Of a stretch of 64,000 bases of DNA, positions 54,141-63,960 are shown piece after piece; the first letter of the stretch is position 1; the number at the start of each line of letters is the position of its first letter. The notes under the pieces are model-generated. The model did not search any database. It was not told the DNA's origin and was given only the letters and a program-made list of their open reading frames with translations. Made by a program: the position numbers and the translations under genes. The DNA comes from Podocnemis expansa (Eukaryota > Chordata > Testudines > Podocnemididae): contig ML681991.1 of NCBI GenBank assembly GCA_007922195.1, positions 45,779,189 to 45,843,188 of the forward strand, written 5' to 3'.

Positions 54141-54271
54141 TGCCCATGAGGGTGCAGTAGATAGTGCACCCAACTTTACAGAGTAATCTCTTCCCAATAA
54201 ATTTACTGGACTGCTGGTGCTCAGCAAAAATGCATGCTGCTCCTGTAGGGGGCCGATCTGGACTTTAGCAC
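54141..54271 (-). pseudogene. Retroviral protease C-terminal part
   Basis: Minus-strand reading through 54271 to about 54150 gives a protease end with FIGKRLLCKVG in place of the usual Gly-Arg-Asp-containing segment. It is followed by the junction to RT. It is separated from the active-site part (56220 onward) by a solo LTR and a DNA element. The frame is damaged. Confidence 0.55.
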
Positions 54272-54881
54272 TGTGATGAAGTAAGAAAACCTCTTGGGTT
54301 ATTGTGGTTCTTCTTTTCTGTTCCTGTTCTTTGGTGATGGTATTCTGGTGATGGGACGCAGGGGTGTGATAACTATAGGTACCACTAGGGGGGAAGAGGC
54401 TTTAGTGCGACCGTACCTGGACCCCCTGGGGGTGACAGGTTGTGGCCGGTTTAGACCAGGGGCAGGGCAGCTGGATAGAGAGGAGAACAAAGGGGAGATG
54501 GGGGAAGAAGGAAGATGGAGGTCGGAGGGGCAGGACCTCTGGGGCTTGTCCTGGGGGTTTACTGTCTGCCCTCCTAGGTGATCTGAGAGCCAACTGTCCT
54601 AGCTGCTGTGCTAAGTGGATTGCTAATAAACCCTCTGACTGCTACACTGGCTGAGTGTCACTGCTGATTGGGACGGCTGGGACCCTTGTAGGGGGAGGAA
54701 CCCCCCCCCCCCAAGGGAGACCAGACAGAGCAAGGATCGGACTCTCTGGGCCTGGATTTGGGAAGCTGGCTACAGGTAGCGTGGAGACCCTGGTGAATGG
54801 GAGAAAGCTCCACCGTAGCAGAATCCCTGGTGGGCTGTGAACAGAGGGGATCCAAGATGCTCTTCTGGGTTCTCCGTGACA
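54272..54881 (+). mobile_element. Solo LTR, 610 bp, with perfect 5-bp target duplication
   Basis: It starts TGTGATGAAG and ends CTCCGTGACA (TG...CA, with TGTGA/TGTCA inverted tips). It is flanked by AGCAC on both sides (54267-54271, 54882-54886). AATAAA lies at 54625-54630 in the plus orientation, so it is transcribed against the host retrovirus. A C-run near 54705 and a GC-rich middle are unremarkable. No internal region is present. The 5-bp duplication fits Ty3/gypsy or several retroviral classes. Confidence 0.86.
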
Positions 54882-54983
54882 AGCACTCTCTGATACATGA
54901 TAATGCTCAACTCAGTTGTCTACCACTACAGCTCTTACAGTTTAGTTGGTAGGTTTCAGTGAAGGGAAATCTTGTACTCAAAA
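54882..54983 (-). pseudogene. Retroviral protease middle segment
   Basis: About 100 bp of the host retrovirus sit between the solo LTR (ending 54881) and the DNA element (starting 54984). In the minus frame it reads FEYKISLH and TTELSIIMYQRVL with a stop or two between, as expected for the flap region after the DTG active site. It confirms that both insertions hit the same protease gene. Confidence 0.6.
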
Positions 54984-56219
54984 CGTAGGTCCACACGTCT
55001 TTTTTATTTCGAAACAACACTAGTTGTTTTGAAATAAAAAAGACTGTCCACACAACGTTTTTCTGTTTCAAAATGATGGAGCTCTTTGTTTTGAAACAAG
55101 AGCCATCATTCTGAAACAGCTTAAACCACTTTTGTTTCGAAACAACAGTTATTTCGAAACTGGTGGTTACGAAATAATGCTGTTGGGACAGGTTATTTCG
55201 AAACAATAGTTGTTTCAAAATAACTGTTGAACTTCCTCCCAGGGTACACCCTAGAAGGAAGGGCCACCCCCCTTAGCACCCTGGACAGGGAGCCCTCAGC
55301 ACCCTGGACAGGGTGATGTGGGAAGAATGCCATAGGCTATGGGGGGCTGCCCGCAAGCCCACCAGCAGTGAGCCCGGCAGGAGGGAGCCCCGTGCCCCCC
55401 TTCTCCCACCACGGGGCTTCTGCGGTGAGCCCCACACTCCCCTTCTCCCACTGCTGGGCCGGCGGTGGGAGAAGGGGGCTGCTGGGCTCCCTGCTGCAGG
55501 GCTCACCAGCAGAAGCCCCGTGACGGGAGAAGGGGGGCGTGGGGCTCCCTGCCACGGGGCTCACCACAGAAGCTCCGTGGTGGGAGAAGGGAGGTGCAGG
55601 GCTTCCTGCCATGGGGCTAACCACAGAAGCCCTGCAGCGGGAGAAGGGGGGCACCCCCGCTCCTGCACCCCCAGCCTGGGGGCAGCCTGTGGTGTGGGAA
55701 AGCAGGATGCCCTTGCTCCCTGCCACAGGGCTCAGGAGCAGCCCCTATGACGGGGAAAGCCGTGCTAGACCCCCTGTGGGCTGGGGAAGCCCCTAGCCCG
55801 GGGGGCTGGTGGAAGCTGCTGCAGGGGCTCCTGCCAGTCCACTGGGGCTAGGGGCACTCCGAGCAGGCAGGGGGCCTAGCAGCTGCGGCTTCTGCCAGCC
55901 CGCTTGGTGATCCCTGCCCCTGGGGGCTTTTTCCCCTGCCTGGCTCTCCAGGTGAGAGCCAGGCAGGGGATTCAGTGGCAACATGGCATGCAGGGGGGGG
56001 GGGGAATGTTGCCACACCTCCTCACAGGGTGCCCCTGTCCTGAAGCAAAATAGCATGTCCACACAGAGGACATGCTATTTTGCTTTGAAGTGTTACCTTA
56101 TTTCGAACTAAATTTTTTTTTAGTTTGAAATAGGTCATTTTGAAATAAGGCTTTTATTTCAAAATAAGTCATTTTGAAATGACTTATTTTGAAATAAGCC
56201 TTTGTGTGTGGACATAACC
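54984..56219. mobile_element. 1.2-kb TATGTCCACA-type DNA element in the retroviral protease
   Basis: The left end CGTAGGTCCACAC (one base short) and the complement of the right end, GGTTATGTCCACAC, are inverted termini. AAAA flanks both sides (54980-54983, 56220-56223), giving a duplication of three or four A. The ends are rich in TTATTTCGAAA motifs, and the core (55250-56000) is GC-rich with recurrent GGGCTCACC, GCAGAAGCCC and GGGAGAAGGGGGG units. The conserved right-end module (GATCCCTGCCCCTGGGGGCT, CTGGCTCTCCAGGTGAGA, AAAATAGCATGTCC) matches the copies at 18424 and 50206. There is no transposase. Confidence 0.82.
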
Positions 56220-56346
56220 AAAATGTAGACTTGGCGGCTCCAGTATCTATTAAGAATGGGGCACCAATATCCTTTATAATACCTTTAACATAAGTGCCAT
56301 TTTGATCTACAGGGATATAGAGTGGAAATGATGAAATGAGAGACAT
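56220..56346 (-). pseudogene. Retroviral protease active-site part
   Basis: Minus strand. An aspartic protease N-terminal region ends in FLIDTGAAKSTF; the DTG codons are at 56239-56247. This is the classical retroviral Asp-Thr-Gly triad, followed by Ala-Ala. The reading is cut about 20 bp further on by the DNA element at 56219. Upstream, a stop separates it from the gag frame, possibly a natural pro/gag boundary or a lesion. Confidence 0.8.
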
Positions 56347-56399
56347 CTCCAGGCTTTCTCAGTTGGTATAATTGTAAAGCACCAGAGCTGTTGTTGTCT

Positions 56400-57990
56400 G
56401 TGGTGTGACTTGTCCATTTGCAACATTGGTTACTGGAGGGGGTGGCCAGGCTGATTGCTGTGCCAAGGTCTAAGTCTATTGGGGCACTGTGCTTTCCAGT
56501 ATACTGGTTGCTTACAGTAATGACATATATCAGCACTTTGGTTAGGTCCCTCATTTATTTGCTGTCCCCTTTGGCAGCCCCTTCCTCTCTCATAATTTTG
56601 AGGTTTACTTTAGCCTTCCACTTGCTTTAGTTGAGCTAATGTCAAGCGGGCTTCAAGAGCTTTCTTTTTCTTCTTTTGATTCTCCTAGCAATGAGTTGCC
56701 ACCTTAATTATTTTTTTCTAAATCTTCCTTTTGCCATCCCACACAAATAGTTTAACTGTTCCTGGATTTCAGGCAACAGGCCATTCACAAAAGCAGAGGT
56801 TATTGCTGCAGAAGCACTTGTAACAGAATCAGGAGTACCTCTCTCATGCATACCATGTGATCTGCTGGATTCTCTCCCTCTTTCTGCTTGCAAGTATTAA
56901 TTTTTGTCCAATCAACCCTTCTAGGGTAGTCCACTAGAATAGCATTTACCAGCCTCTGTCAGCACTCTCACCTCTGCATCTGAATTTGGACTAGAGGTTG
57001 GCCACTGTGCTTGAGCCTCTATCTGCTGACATAGTTCAGAAGGCAGAATCAGTCTCATCAATTGATTCATGTCAGTGTGATTAGGATTATAACATCCTAT
57101 GGTAATTTCAAGATGCTCCTTAAATTTTTCAGGATCTTCCCAAACATTTGGGAATCCTGCCACCAAATCTTAAGGTCCATGGGGCTTCAAGGAACATGAG
57201 TTTGTACTAGTCCATTAGGTCCTGGCACCATTTGCAGGGGTGCTTGCATGACAGTGGGCTCATCAGAATCATTAGAGTTGTGCCTTCTCTGAGAATATGT
57301 AGGTTGGAAATGTGGTGTGAGTTCATCTTTCAATTTGTCAGGTTCAGTGATTTGTCTACAGATGATTTTCCCTACTTCTGTCTGATTTGATTCTGTTTGC
57401 CCTGGTTACTCTGTGGTTTCTTCTACTTTCTGAACAGTGGACTGCATGCTAATTCCATTGGATTGTCCAGCTTCAGCTAGCAAACAGGATGGGAATGCAG
57501 AGGCAGGGGGACTGAACTGGGGTGGTGGAAGAAGCGGCACAGGTGGATGAAAAAGGCTACCCATATCTACCACATCTGGATTAGACCACCCCTGCTCCTC
57601 ATTATCTTTCCCTACCTGTTTCCAAGATAACTGCAGATATAGTCCCTGCACGTTTTTATCCTGTATTGCACTCAGTTGCTTGTTCAACATTCCCTTTCCA
57701 AGTCTTAGTAAGTGACTCCCTTTCTCTTAACGTACTCATCATACCACAGAAAGTACACCTGCCATTATTTCTGGGGAACCTTGGAGCCTAAAGCTTCCAG
57801 AGCTCCCTGCAAATACAATTTTTTTCCCCCCCATCAAAGCTCCCATCCAGCAGAAACTGCAGGGAACTATCAACATGAGTATACCAGTTCCATTTAGACA
57901 AAACCAAACAGGAATCAGGTCCATAATGACCATACATATAATAGCTTGGGATGCCCGCAGGGGGTGGGGGCAGCAACCTTAGTCCCACCC
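56400..57990 (-). pseudogene. Endogenous retrovirus gag, broken
   Basis: Minus strand. A matrix-like start is visible near 57800-57985 (LSKWNWYTHVDSSLQFLLDG). A proline-rich stretch (PPVPLLPPPQFSPP near 57515-57560) resembles the segment before capsid. Capsid pieces lie at 56921-57166 (FPNVWEDPEKFKEHLEI, QLMRLILPSELCQQI) and 56708-56893 (ITSAFVNGLLPEIQEQLNYL). A single zinc knuckle at 56484-56525 reads CHYCKQPVYWKAQC, with Tyr (codon 56499-56501) in the place of the usual His. Frameshifts and stops separate the pieces. No 5' LTR or primer site could be fixed above 58000. Confidence 0.75.
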
Positions 57991-57999
57991 ACCCCCATT

Positions 58000-58900
58000 A
58001 CTCAGACCAGTCACTTCACCATTACAGCACATGCTTCCTACTGGAGCATGGACTGCCTGTCACCCCCCTTGAGTTCAGAACACTGCTGGTCATGTAGCCT
58101 GAGATTTTTGCCATCTCTTTAGCATCATAGCAAATTTGGACTGAATAAAGATATATGAATAGGAGAAATAGTGAAAGGCAATCTAATATTAAAATAAAAA
58201 TCAAAACAGTATACTATGCAATAATTAGTGATAAAGAATTTATAAATCATCACTTATTAATGTTAAAGCACAGCTGGTATTCAAGGGGCATTCAGCAAGT
58301 GAAATGGAGAGATCATAGGTTCAGCAGATTCACTAGGTATATCTCTATTCAACAGATATCTAAGTAGGTCAAGATGGAGGAAGACTCTGAACTTTTGAAC
58401 TCACTCAGTCCCCCTCCCATCAAGTATTCTAAGGTGTCCACCCCCTGTCAAAAAGACCCATCAAAAGTATTGATTTTGATCATGCACTGTGCATGCACTG
58501 TGCAGGTGATAGATGAAATCACCTTTTTCTAACTGGATGAAGATGAACTCATATCTTTGGGACTGGTCAAGAAGAAACTGGGAGTGGCAGAACAGCGAAT
58601 AAAAGGCGGTGCACAAAGCAGATCTGTGGAGATCTCTCCCACTCCTTACTGGGTTCCACTGGCCTCTGGCTATGTTCCCGCTGCACTAGGAGTCTCGCTC
58701 ACACTCATCCCTAGAGGGTGTAACAACGTCTCTAGTGGAAGCCTGGGAGCTAGGTCTTTGGACTTAGTCTCTGAAAGGCAACAAGGGCTGTGTCTCTGAG
58801 CGGTGACTCAGGACATTGTCCTTGAGCTGAGTCTCTGTGCTCAGTCTCAAAAAGGGCTTCCAGTAAAACTCATAAGCAAGCAGCCGACCAAGTCCTGCCT
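58000..58900. other. Stretch without recognised genes, upstream of retroviral gag
   Basis: This would hold the 5' LTR and leader of the minus-strand retrovirus, but I could not find matching TG/CA ends or a convincing primer-binding site. On the plus strand an AATAAAAGGCGG at about 58597 is TATA-like, followed by repeated GTCTCTG motifs (58720-58850). Whether this belongs to an LTR or to the CpG-rich block that follows is unclear. Confidence 0.4.
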
Positions 58901-58904
58901 TTTA

Positions 58905-59232
58905 GCTTATGAGTGACGTTGCAGCTCCGGGCTCCCAGCTACCACACCTGCCAGCCGCTGGACGTTCCAAGCCGCGCCTGAGCTCCGGTCGCCTAGCAAC
59001 TGCACCTGCCTGTCGCTGAACATTCTGAGCCGCGCCTGAGTTCCAGTCTCCACGGCAACCAGCCCAGAGCTGAGCGAGGCCTAGAGGACGACGCAGTGCC
59101 AGCTCTACCCTCTACTTTGCCACCTTTTTAAATCCTTTATCGCATACCTTTTCTCCTTTTTTGTGGACTATACGTTGTTGTTTTGCTGAGGACACCATCT
59201 GGACAGCGCATTTCCCTAGTTTTGGGGTAAGC
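58905..59232 (+). promoter_or_regulatory. CpG-rich block with 58-bp repeats and a splice-donor-like site
   Basis: About 17 CpG dinucleotides fall in 190 bp (58921-59110), far above the surrounding AT-rich DNA. The block contains a 58-bp tandem repeat with units starting at 58923, 58981 and 59039 (AGCTCCGG, AGCTCCGG, AGTTCCAG), each with a GCCGCGCCTGAG end in the first two. A GGG/GTAAGC at about 59223-59230 is a strong 5' splice-site match. It could be an unmethylated promoter with a first exon, or the promoter part of a long LTR (AATAAA at about 59655). No coding sequence is attached that I can see. Confidence 0.45.
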
Positions 59233-59449
59233 GAAAAGGGTCCCAAGGAGGGGAGGAACACCCATAGGGAACAGTACTAGGGGAAGCCCAAGCCTTATGA
59301 AATAATTTTTAAAGCAAATTATTTAAGATAAGTGAGACAAGTAACCCAGGTTAAGACCTTAAGGAGTAACATTAAGAACTGAGATCTCTCCATTCAGCCA
59401 GTGACTGACCCTCACTCGCTGAATGTTCTTTTAAATACCTCATTGTCTG

Positions 59450-59581
59450 TATGTTATAGTTATAAGTTAAGTGTTGCCTTTATGTTTTAATTGTATCTAT
59501 AGACCTTAGTGTTTTTATGTTATAGTTATAAGTGAAGTGGTGTCTTTATATTGTAATTGCCTAGAGTAATTTCAATGCATT
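59450..59581. repeat. 66-bp tandem duplication
   Basis: TATGTTATAGTTATAAGTTA at 59450 recurs as TATGTTATAGTTATAAGTGA at 59516, each followed by AGTG, a G/C-CTTTAT segment and GTATCTAT/GTAATTGC. Two units, diverged by a few positions. Confidence 0.8.
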
Positions 59582-60530
59582 AAGCTTGATGTTAAGTAGC
59601 GGTTTTTCTTAAAGGGACAGACGCACTTTATTCATTGCTTACAATAGATATTAAAATAAAGCTGCTTTTGCTCGCAATAAATTATTGGCTCTAAATCCTT
59701 GTTGCTTTTGGGTCTGTGCTTGATCAGTAGGCTGTAGCCATAATCCCCACTTGGGACATTTATCTCAGGGTACGGATATTTGTCCGTTTAGGCAAAAAGA
59801 CCTTTTTGAGTCACCCCACAGACATTGCAAATTTAAAACCAGACTGCTGGACGATCTGAAAAATTAGTAAATTAAGCGATTAGATTTTTTCGGGTAACAG
59901 TCACAGCTGTGAAGCTCACAGTGGGCCTGCTGAGGCTGAGGCAACAGGCGGCCAGCTCTGCTTAGCAGAGGGTAATACAAATGGGAACACAGTCAGGCAC
60001 TCACACACTCACACATCCCACACCCCACCAGAGTCCAAGGACTAAGCACAAATATTAGTTAACTTGCAGGGAGCTCCAAGCATCTTTCCACAAGAGCCTG
60101 CCCAAGGCATTCTGCCCAGAGCTGTTGATAGCTGCACTCAGACTAATATGTCCAGTATTCAGGCTCTTGGATGCCCCCCCCCCACCTTTCCCCATCCGCT
60201 TACCAAGAGGTCCATCTGTGATCAATGGCCACAGGTAGAGATGCCTTCCTGGCCACCGTCATTGAATGACTGGGAGCAGGCAAGCACCAGAGAGCTGAAT
60301 CTGAGTCCATGGCACCAGAAACGCCAAATAAAAGGACTTGAGTGCAGCATCAAAGCTAACAATCTTTTACAGAATAACAGTGTAAGCACTTGCGGGGAGA
60401 ACAAACACTGGTCTCCACCTCCATGATGTTTTACAAGCTATTTTATATCTTTCAGTAACATTAACATATTTGCATATACCTAGGGCAAGAGTAACAAGAT
60501 CTAACATTTTCTTATTGTTGCAGACTAACA
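59582..60530. other. Stretch without recognised genes
   Basis: AATAAA near 59655 and AATAAATTATTGG near 59676 could be polyadenylation signals of the preceding block. A 120-residue plus-strand frame at 60064-60426 has no family signature. A run of 11 C lies near 60176. Nothing else is supported. Confidence 0.45.
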
Positions 60531-60537
60531 TTATTCA

Positions 60538-60902
60538 TTAAATGGGACCAAGGTCAGAAAGGGTACAGTTCATATATAACAAGTTGATAGGAGCAGGATA
60601 GAAGCAGTTTGTACCGGTGAGATAAAGCAGGAGGGTATGTGTCAAGGATGACTGGAACAGAGAGGTACAAGTTTCAAGTCTTCCAGTCCTGCATTCTTTC
60701 ACACCTGGTGGTTTGTCTGTCATTATTTGTTCCTGTGCTGCCTTAGGTAGTTTCTTGAGTAGGTGTTGTAATTCCTTATGGTATTCTTCAGTGGGGTCAG
60801 AGAAAAGAGGTTTGTAGAATGTTGTGTTGGAGAATTGTTTATAAGTCTCCTGGTTGTAATCCAGTTTATCCATAATGACAACTGCACCTACTATGTCAGC
60901 CT
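60538..60902 (-). pseudogene. Penelope-like reverse transcriptase fragment
   Basis: Minus-strand reading starts KEADIVGAVVIMDKLDY at about 60902, a signature seen near the start of the Penelope-like RT domain. It continues FSNTTFYKPLFSDPTEEYHK and LQHLLKKLPKAAQEQI. After about residue 55 the similarity fades and the frame ends in TAA at 60538. It lies immediately downstream, on the same strand, of a complete 3' tail at 60905-61020, consistent with the tandem arrangement common in this class. Confidence 0.68.
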
Positions 60903-60904
60903 CC

Positions 60905-61127
60905 TTAATAATAAGAAGTTGTGTGGCACTTTAAGACTAACAGATTTATTTTTCGCATGAGCTTTTGTGGGAGAAAATCCCACTTCCTCAGATGCTTCAA
61001 AGATGGATGAACTTACAAAATGGAATGAAAATAAATGCAAGGGGGTGTAAAACATAGGATCAGGTCATACAGTAACAGCAAATCAGAGCAGTTGTTAGGT
61101 TCAAACCATGGGAAGCCTGAAGTCAAA
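60905..61127 (-). mobile_element. Penelope-like 3' UTR and tail
   Basis: This follows the GIY-YIG frame on the minus strand. The tail includes GCATGAGCTTTTGTGGGAGA, ATCCCACTTCCTCAGATGC and AAGTTGTGTGGCACTTTAAG on the plus strand. A second tail copy at 61568-61680 shares all of these motifs (TCGCATGAGCTTTCGTGGGA, AGATCCCATTTCCTCAG), forming a direct repeat flanking the element, as in the pseudo-LTRs of Penelope-like elements. Confidence 0.7.
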
Positions 61128-61487
61128 TTACCTTTTGTAATGGGAAAAGAACCCATAGTCTCGATTCAGTCCTGCTTTCACAGAATTTAGCTTGCATATT
61201 AATTCGAGTTCAGCTGTTTCTCTTTGAAGTCTTGATGTCCCAGCCACATCTCTGATGACAGTCATTAACAAATCATTTATCGAGTGATTAGAAAGATGAA
61301 AGTGCTCAGCAACTGGTTTCTTTGTTCTGTGATTTCTGGTATCAGCTCTGTGTTCATTTATCCTTTTACGCAGCGATCGTCCTGTTTGTCCAATATATAA
61401 GGTGTTGTGGCATTTCTTGCACATGATGGCATAGACCACATTAGTAGATGAGCAGGTAAATGAGCCTTTGATGGAGTAGCAGGCTAC
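61128..61487 (-). CDS. Penelope-like GIY-YIG endonuclease domain (open)
   Basis: About 120 open codons on the minus strand encode the C-terminal GIY-YIG endonuclease that Penelope-like retroelements use for target cleavage. The order is SFTCSSTNVVYAIMCKKC (Tyr of the GIY motif and the CxxC pair), NTLYIGQTGRSLRKRINEH (the YIG motif, the conserved Arg and a His), then HFHLSNHSINDLLMTVI and ETAELELICKLN with the acidic residue, ending NRDYGFFSHYKR and a stop. No lesion is seen within this stretch. The upstream RT is missing because the copy is 5'-truncated at about 61487, where an OR fragment begins. The initiator proposed by a plain reading (61613) lies in unrelated sequence. Not autonomous. 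Confidence 0.85.
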   Translation of the reverse strand, partial: VACYSIKGSFTCSSTNVVYAIMCKKCHNTLYIGQTGRSLRKRINEHRADTRNHRTKKPVAEHFHLSNHSINDLLMTVIRDVAGTSRLQRETAELELICKLNSVKAGLNRDYGFFSHYKR

Positions 61488-61490
61488 ACG

Positions 61491-61567
61491 TTCCTGACTC
61501 CCCTGGTCAACCCACTCATTTATGGCCTGAGAAACAGAGAGATGAAGGGAGTCTTGAGGAAAGCAAC
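61491..61567 (+). pseudogene. 77-bp olfactory receptor C-terminal relic
   Basis: Plus-strand translation from 61491 is FLTPLVNPLIYGLRNREMKG followed by VLRKATR. This is the TM7 NPLIY motif and the start of the cytoplasmic tail of an OR, very like the intact genes here (LTPLVNPLIYSLRNREVKEAL). It is trapped between two Penelope-like pieces on the other strand, with no further OR sequence on either side. It is the only OR trace on the plus strand. Confidence 0.85.
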
Positions 61568-61680
61568 AAGGAGTTGTGTGGCACTTTAAGACTAACAGAT
61601 TTATTTTTCGCATGAGCTTTCGTGGGAGAAGATCCCATTTCCTCAGATGCTTCGAAGATGGGTGAACTTACAGAAAGGTA
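61568..61680 (-). mobile_element. Second Penelope-like 3' tail (pseudo-LTR copy)
   Basis: AAGGAGTTGTGTGGCACTTT then AGACTAACAGATTTATTTTT and TCGCATGAGCTTTCGTGGGA closely match 60908-60975. Its position upstream (minus-strand sense) of the GIY-YIG copy, across the OR relic, makes a direct repeat. Confidence 0.7.
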
Positions 61681-63460
61681 GTCCTTGAAATTATCACCAG
61701 TGTGAATATGGTTTCCAAAGGCTGGTTTTTCATAATGTCAAAGATTCATGGCTCCCACAGCTGCATTTTTTAATAAAGAGGAGAGTTGTTTTTTAATTAA
61801 TCTGACAAGAAATAGCAAATATGGATGATATTTTATTGTTTAGGGGAAGGATGCTGGCTGAAAATGGCTGGAATATACTCGTAGAATGCAATATAGGGAT
61901 AGATCTGAAAGTTCACAAAATTTGTCTGACATTTTTAATTCCAATTTCACATCTTAACTTATCAACTTTTAATACCTTAAAATATTTTTTCATGGCTTTA
62001 ATATTTAGTACTGTCCATTTATCATTCCTCATAACAAGCTGTCATCTAGAGATTATAAAAATTGACAAGAAGCATTGGCTAGGAAACCTTGGCTGTGCCC
62101 TCATGCCCATTACACAGAATGGCTGCCCTCTTCCACACCCTCAACCCTCTGCTGCCCCATTGCCCCTTATATAATATAACTGGCTGCATGTTTTGTCATA
62201 TTTTTACTGGCAGTTGTTTGCTAGGAGCTGTGAAAGTTTGGGATGGGGAGTGTATGTGGGGAGAGAATGCAGGGGCATTTCTGTAGTGCTTAGGTGATTT
62301 TGGCACTTGAAACCTTTTCTCACTAGCGACAGCTCCCTTGGGGCCTATGCCCTATGGATGCAAACTGTTCCTAAGTGCATCAGTTCCTTTTGAATAGGGG
62401 ATTTAGGGGCTAGATCCAACAGAGAACTGAGGTGTTTGTCACTTCAGGTACTTAAATCCATCCTGATGATGGCACCGGGACCTGCAAAACCCAGCTCAGT
62501 TGCTACGCAGCCTCCCTCTGAGTCTCAGCATCCACTGTGGAAATTTCTGAATTGCCACCATTAAGATCTCATCTCTGTCTATGACCATGACCATGACAGA
62601 GCAGGCTAGGTGATGTCACACCTTTTTCCATGTGCACCTGAAACAGCTGACATGCTCAGAACAGATCTAATTCTGAGAATGGGGTGGGTAGTGGAGGAAC
62701 ACTCTCCACATATGAATAACTCAACCTGTATGGGACCAAGAAAGGGGGAATACAGCCCAGTAGTCAGGTCCCTGTTGAAACCCTGCTTCACTGCTGGCTG
62801 GGGGAAAAGAACCCTGGTTTCCCCACTACTAGGGTGATTGTTGCCTCCAAATGGGGGTGGGAGTGGGGGTGGTGCATCACAGCCAAGAACCTCACACACA
62901 GATGCTCAGTTTCCAGATGAGATTTAGGTGCTTTGTTCTGTCATTGGAGGAGGGCCTATGTCCCATTTCTCTCTTCAGTGTTCTCTGTGGGCTCCCTGCT
63001 CAGCACCCTGGATGCGGTTGCACTCTTTCTTCAGTCCTGATCTTCAAAGGGACTTGGACACCTGGTTTCCACTGAAAGCCAAGTCAGCTGGGAACCTAGA
63101 GCATCTCAGACTCAAGGCCCCACACAGGGAAGCACTTGGACAGTGGCAGCACTGTGTGAAAAAATGCCTAGATGCTGGATATCACCAAGCTTAGGTCCCT
63201 TTGTGGATCTAGGGTCAGATTTTCTTCTACGTGTGTTTTGTGTGACTCAAGGACTTTTGATGACAGCAGGCAGAGAGGACACAGGGATCAAACAAGTTCA
63301 GGGAAAGGATTAATGTTAGATCTCAAGGGTCACACAACTCATCACAGTCACTGTGAGAGGAAGGCACAGCAAATGCGTGAGAAATTGTGTATATATTCTG
63401 GAAATCATTATTTGGGGCCTCCTATTAATTATTAGTAGGTGCTGTGTGCTTGCATGTGCA
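61681..63460. other. Stretch without recognised genes
   Basis: No domain or element boundary was recognised. Segments such as GGGGATTTAGGGGCTAG (about 62400) and GATGAGATTTAGGTGC (about 62917) resemble decayed interspersed repeats also seen near 9100 and 41830 (ATTTTCA...AGTGATTTAG), but no family was assigned. A 117-residue frame at 61821-62174 has no motif. Confidence 0.45.
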
Positions 63461-63960
63461 CAAAAGCATCTGCACCTCTATGCTCAACCTTTTCACAAAC
63501 CAGCGATAGATATTGTACAAAGGATGCCTTGTGAGGTATCATTTGAACAGTCTATGGGCTGGTCATTATTGGCCTGGTACAACCTGTGGAAACATGGTGT
63601 GTAGAGTTAGCAAATGCTGCTAGACAACACAGCTGAGACAAGTGTCAAGTTTAGAAAAGCAGGCACAAACCAGCTCCTCAGAGACTCAAGTCAAACTGAC
63701 ACCTCTGCAAAGGGACTCTCTCCTTATCAAGTAGCCCTTGTTGAACAGGATAAAGGGAGTGAGTGAGAAATGTATGTCTTTGCAAAGAAACAGCTGGAGG
63801 TTCTCATTCCCCCACACCTTCTGCCTCCTGAGACTCTATTAGAAATAATTTTCACAGAAAAAAAGATCCGTAAATAACAGGAACAAAGACAGGGGCTTAC
63901 TAAAGAGGAAAGGGGGCCATACCTCAAGGTATGGACATCAGGGGGCACCAGGTCAGGCCT
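63461..63960 (+). repeat. Interspersed repeat shared with 28318-28410
   Basis: CAACCTTTTCACAAACCAG, TTGTACAAAGGATGCC, GTGAGGTATCATTTGAAC and GGTCATTATTGGCCTGG reproduce the 28318-28410 segment. This copy continues to at least 63900 (AAATGTATGTCTTTGCAAAG, CACCTTCTGCCTCCTGAGAC). The context suggests an LTR or leader of a retroelement that runs off the window, but ends were not found. Confidence 0.55.

Noticed and set aside
55313..55750. Open frames of 129-145 residues with repeated Gly/Pro/Ala-rich units
   Set aside because: They only translate the GC-rich repeat core of the element at 54984-56219, and no frame is preferred.
58440..59700. Long plus-strand LTR of a spuma-like or other retrovirus
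   Set aside because: TATA-like and AATAAA signals exist, but they are over 1 kb apart, TG/CA ends and a target duplication are not found, and no internal region is attached. Kept only as a CpG-rich block.
60305..60330. TGGCACCAGAAACGCC as a retroviral primer-binding site after a CA
   Set aside because: No LTR with TG start, no duplication and no gag downstream; the match to a known tRNA 3' end was not convincing.
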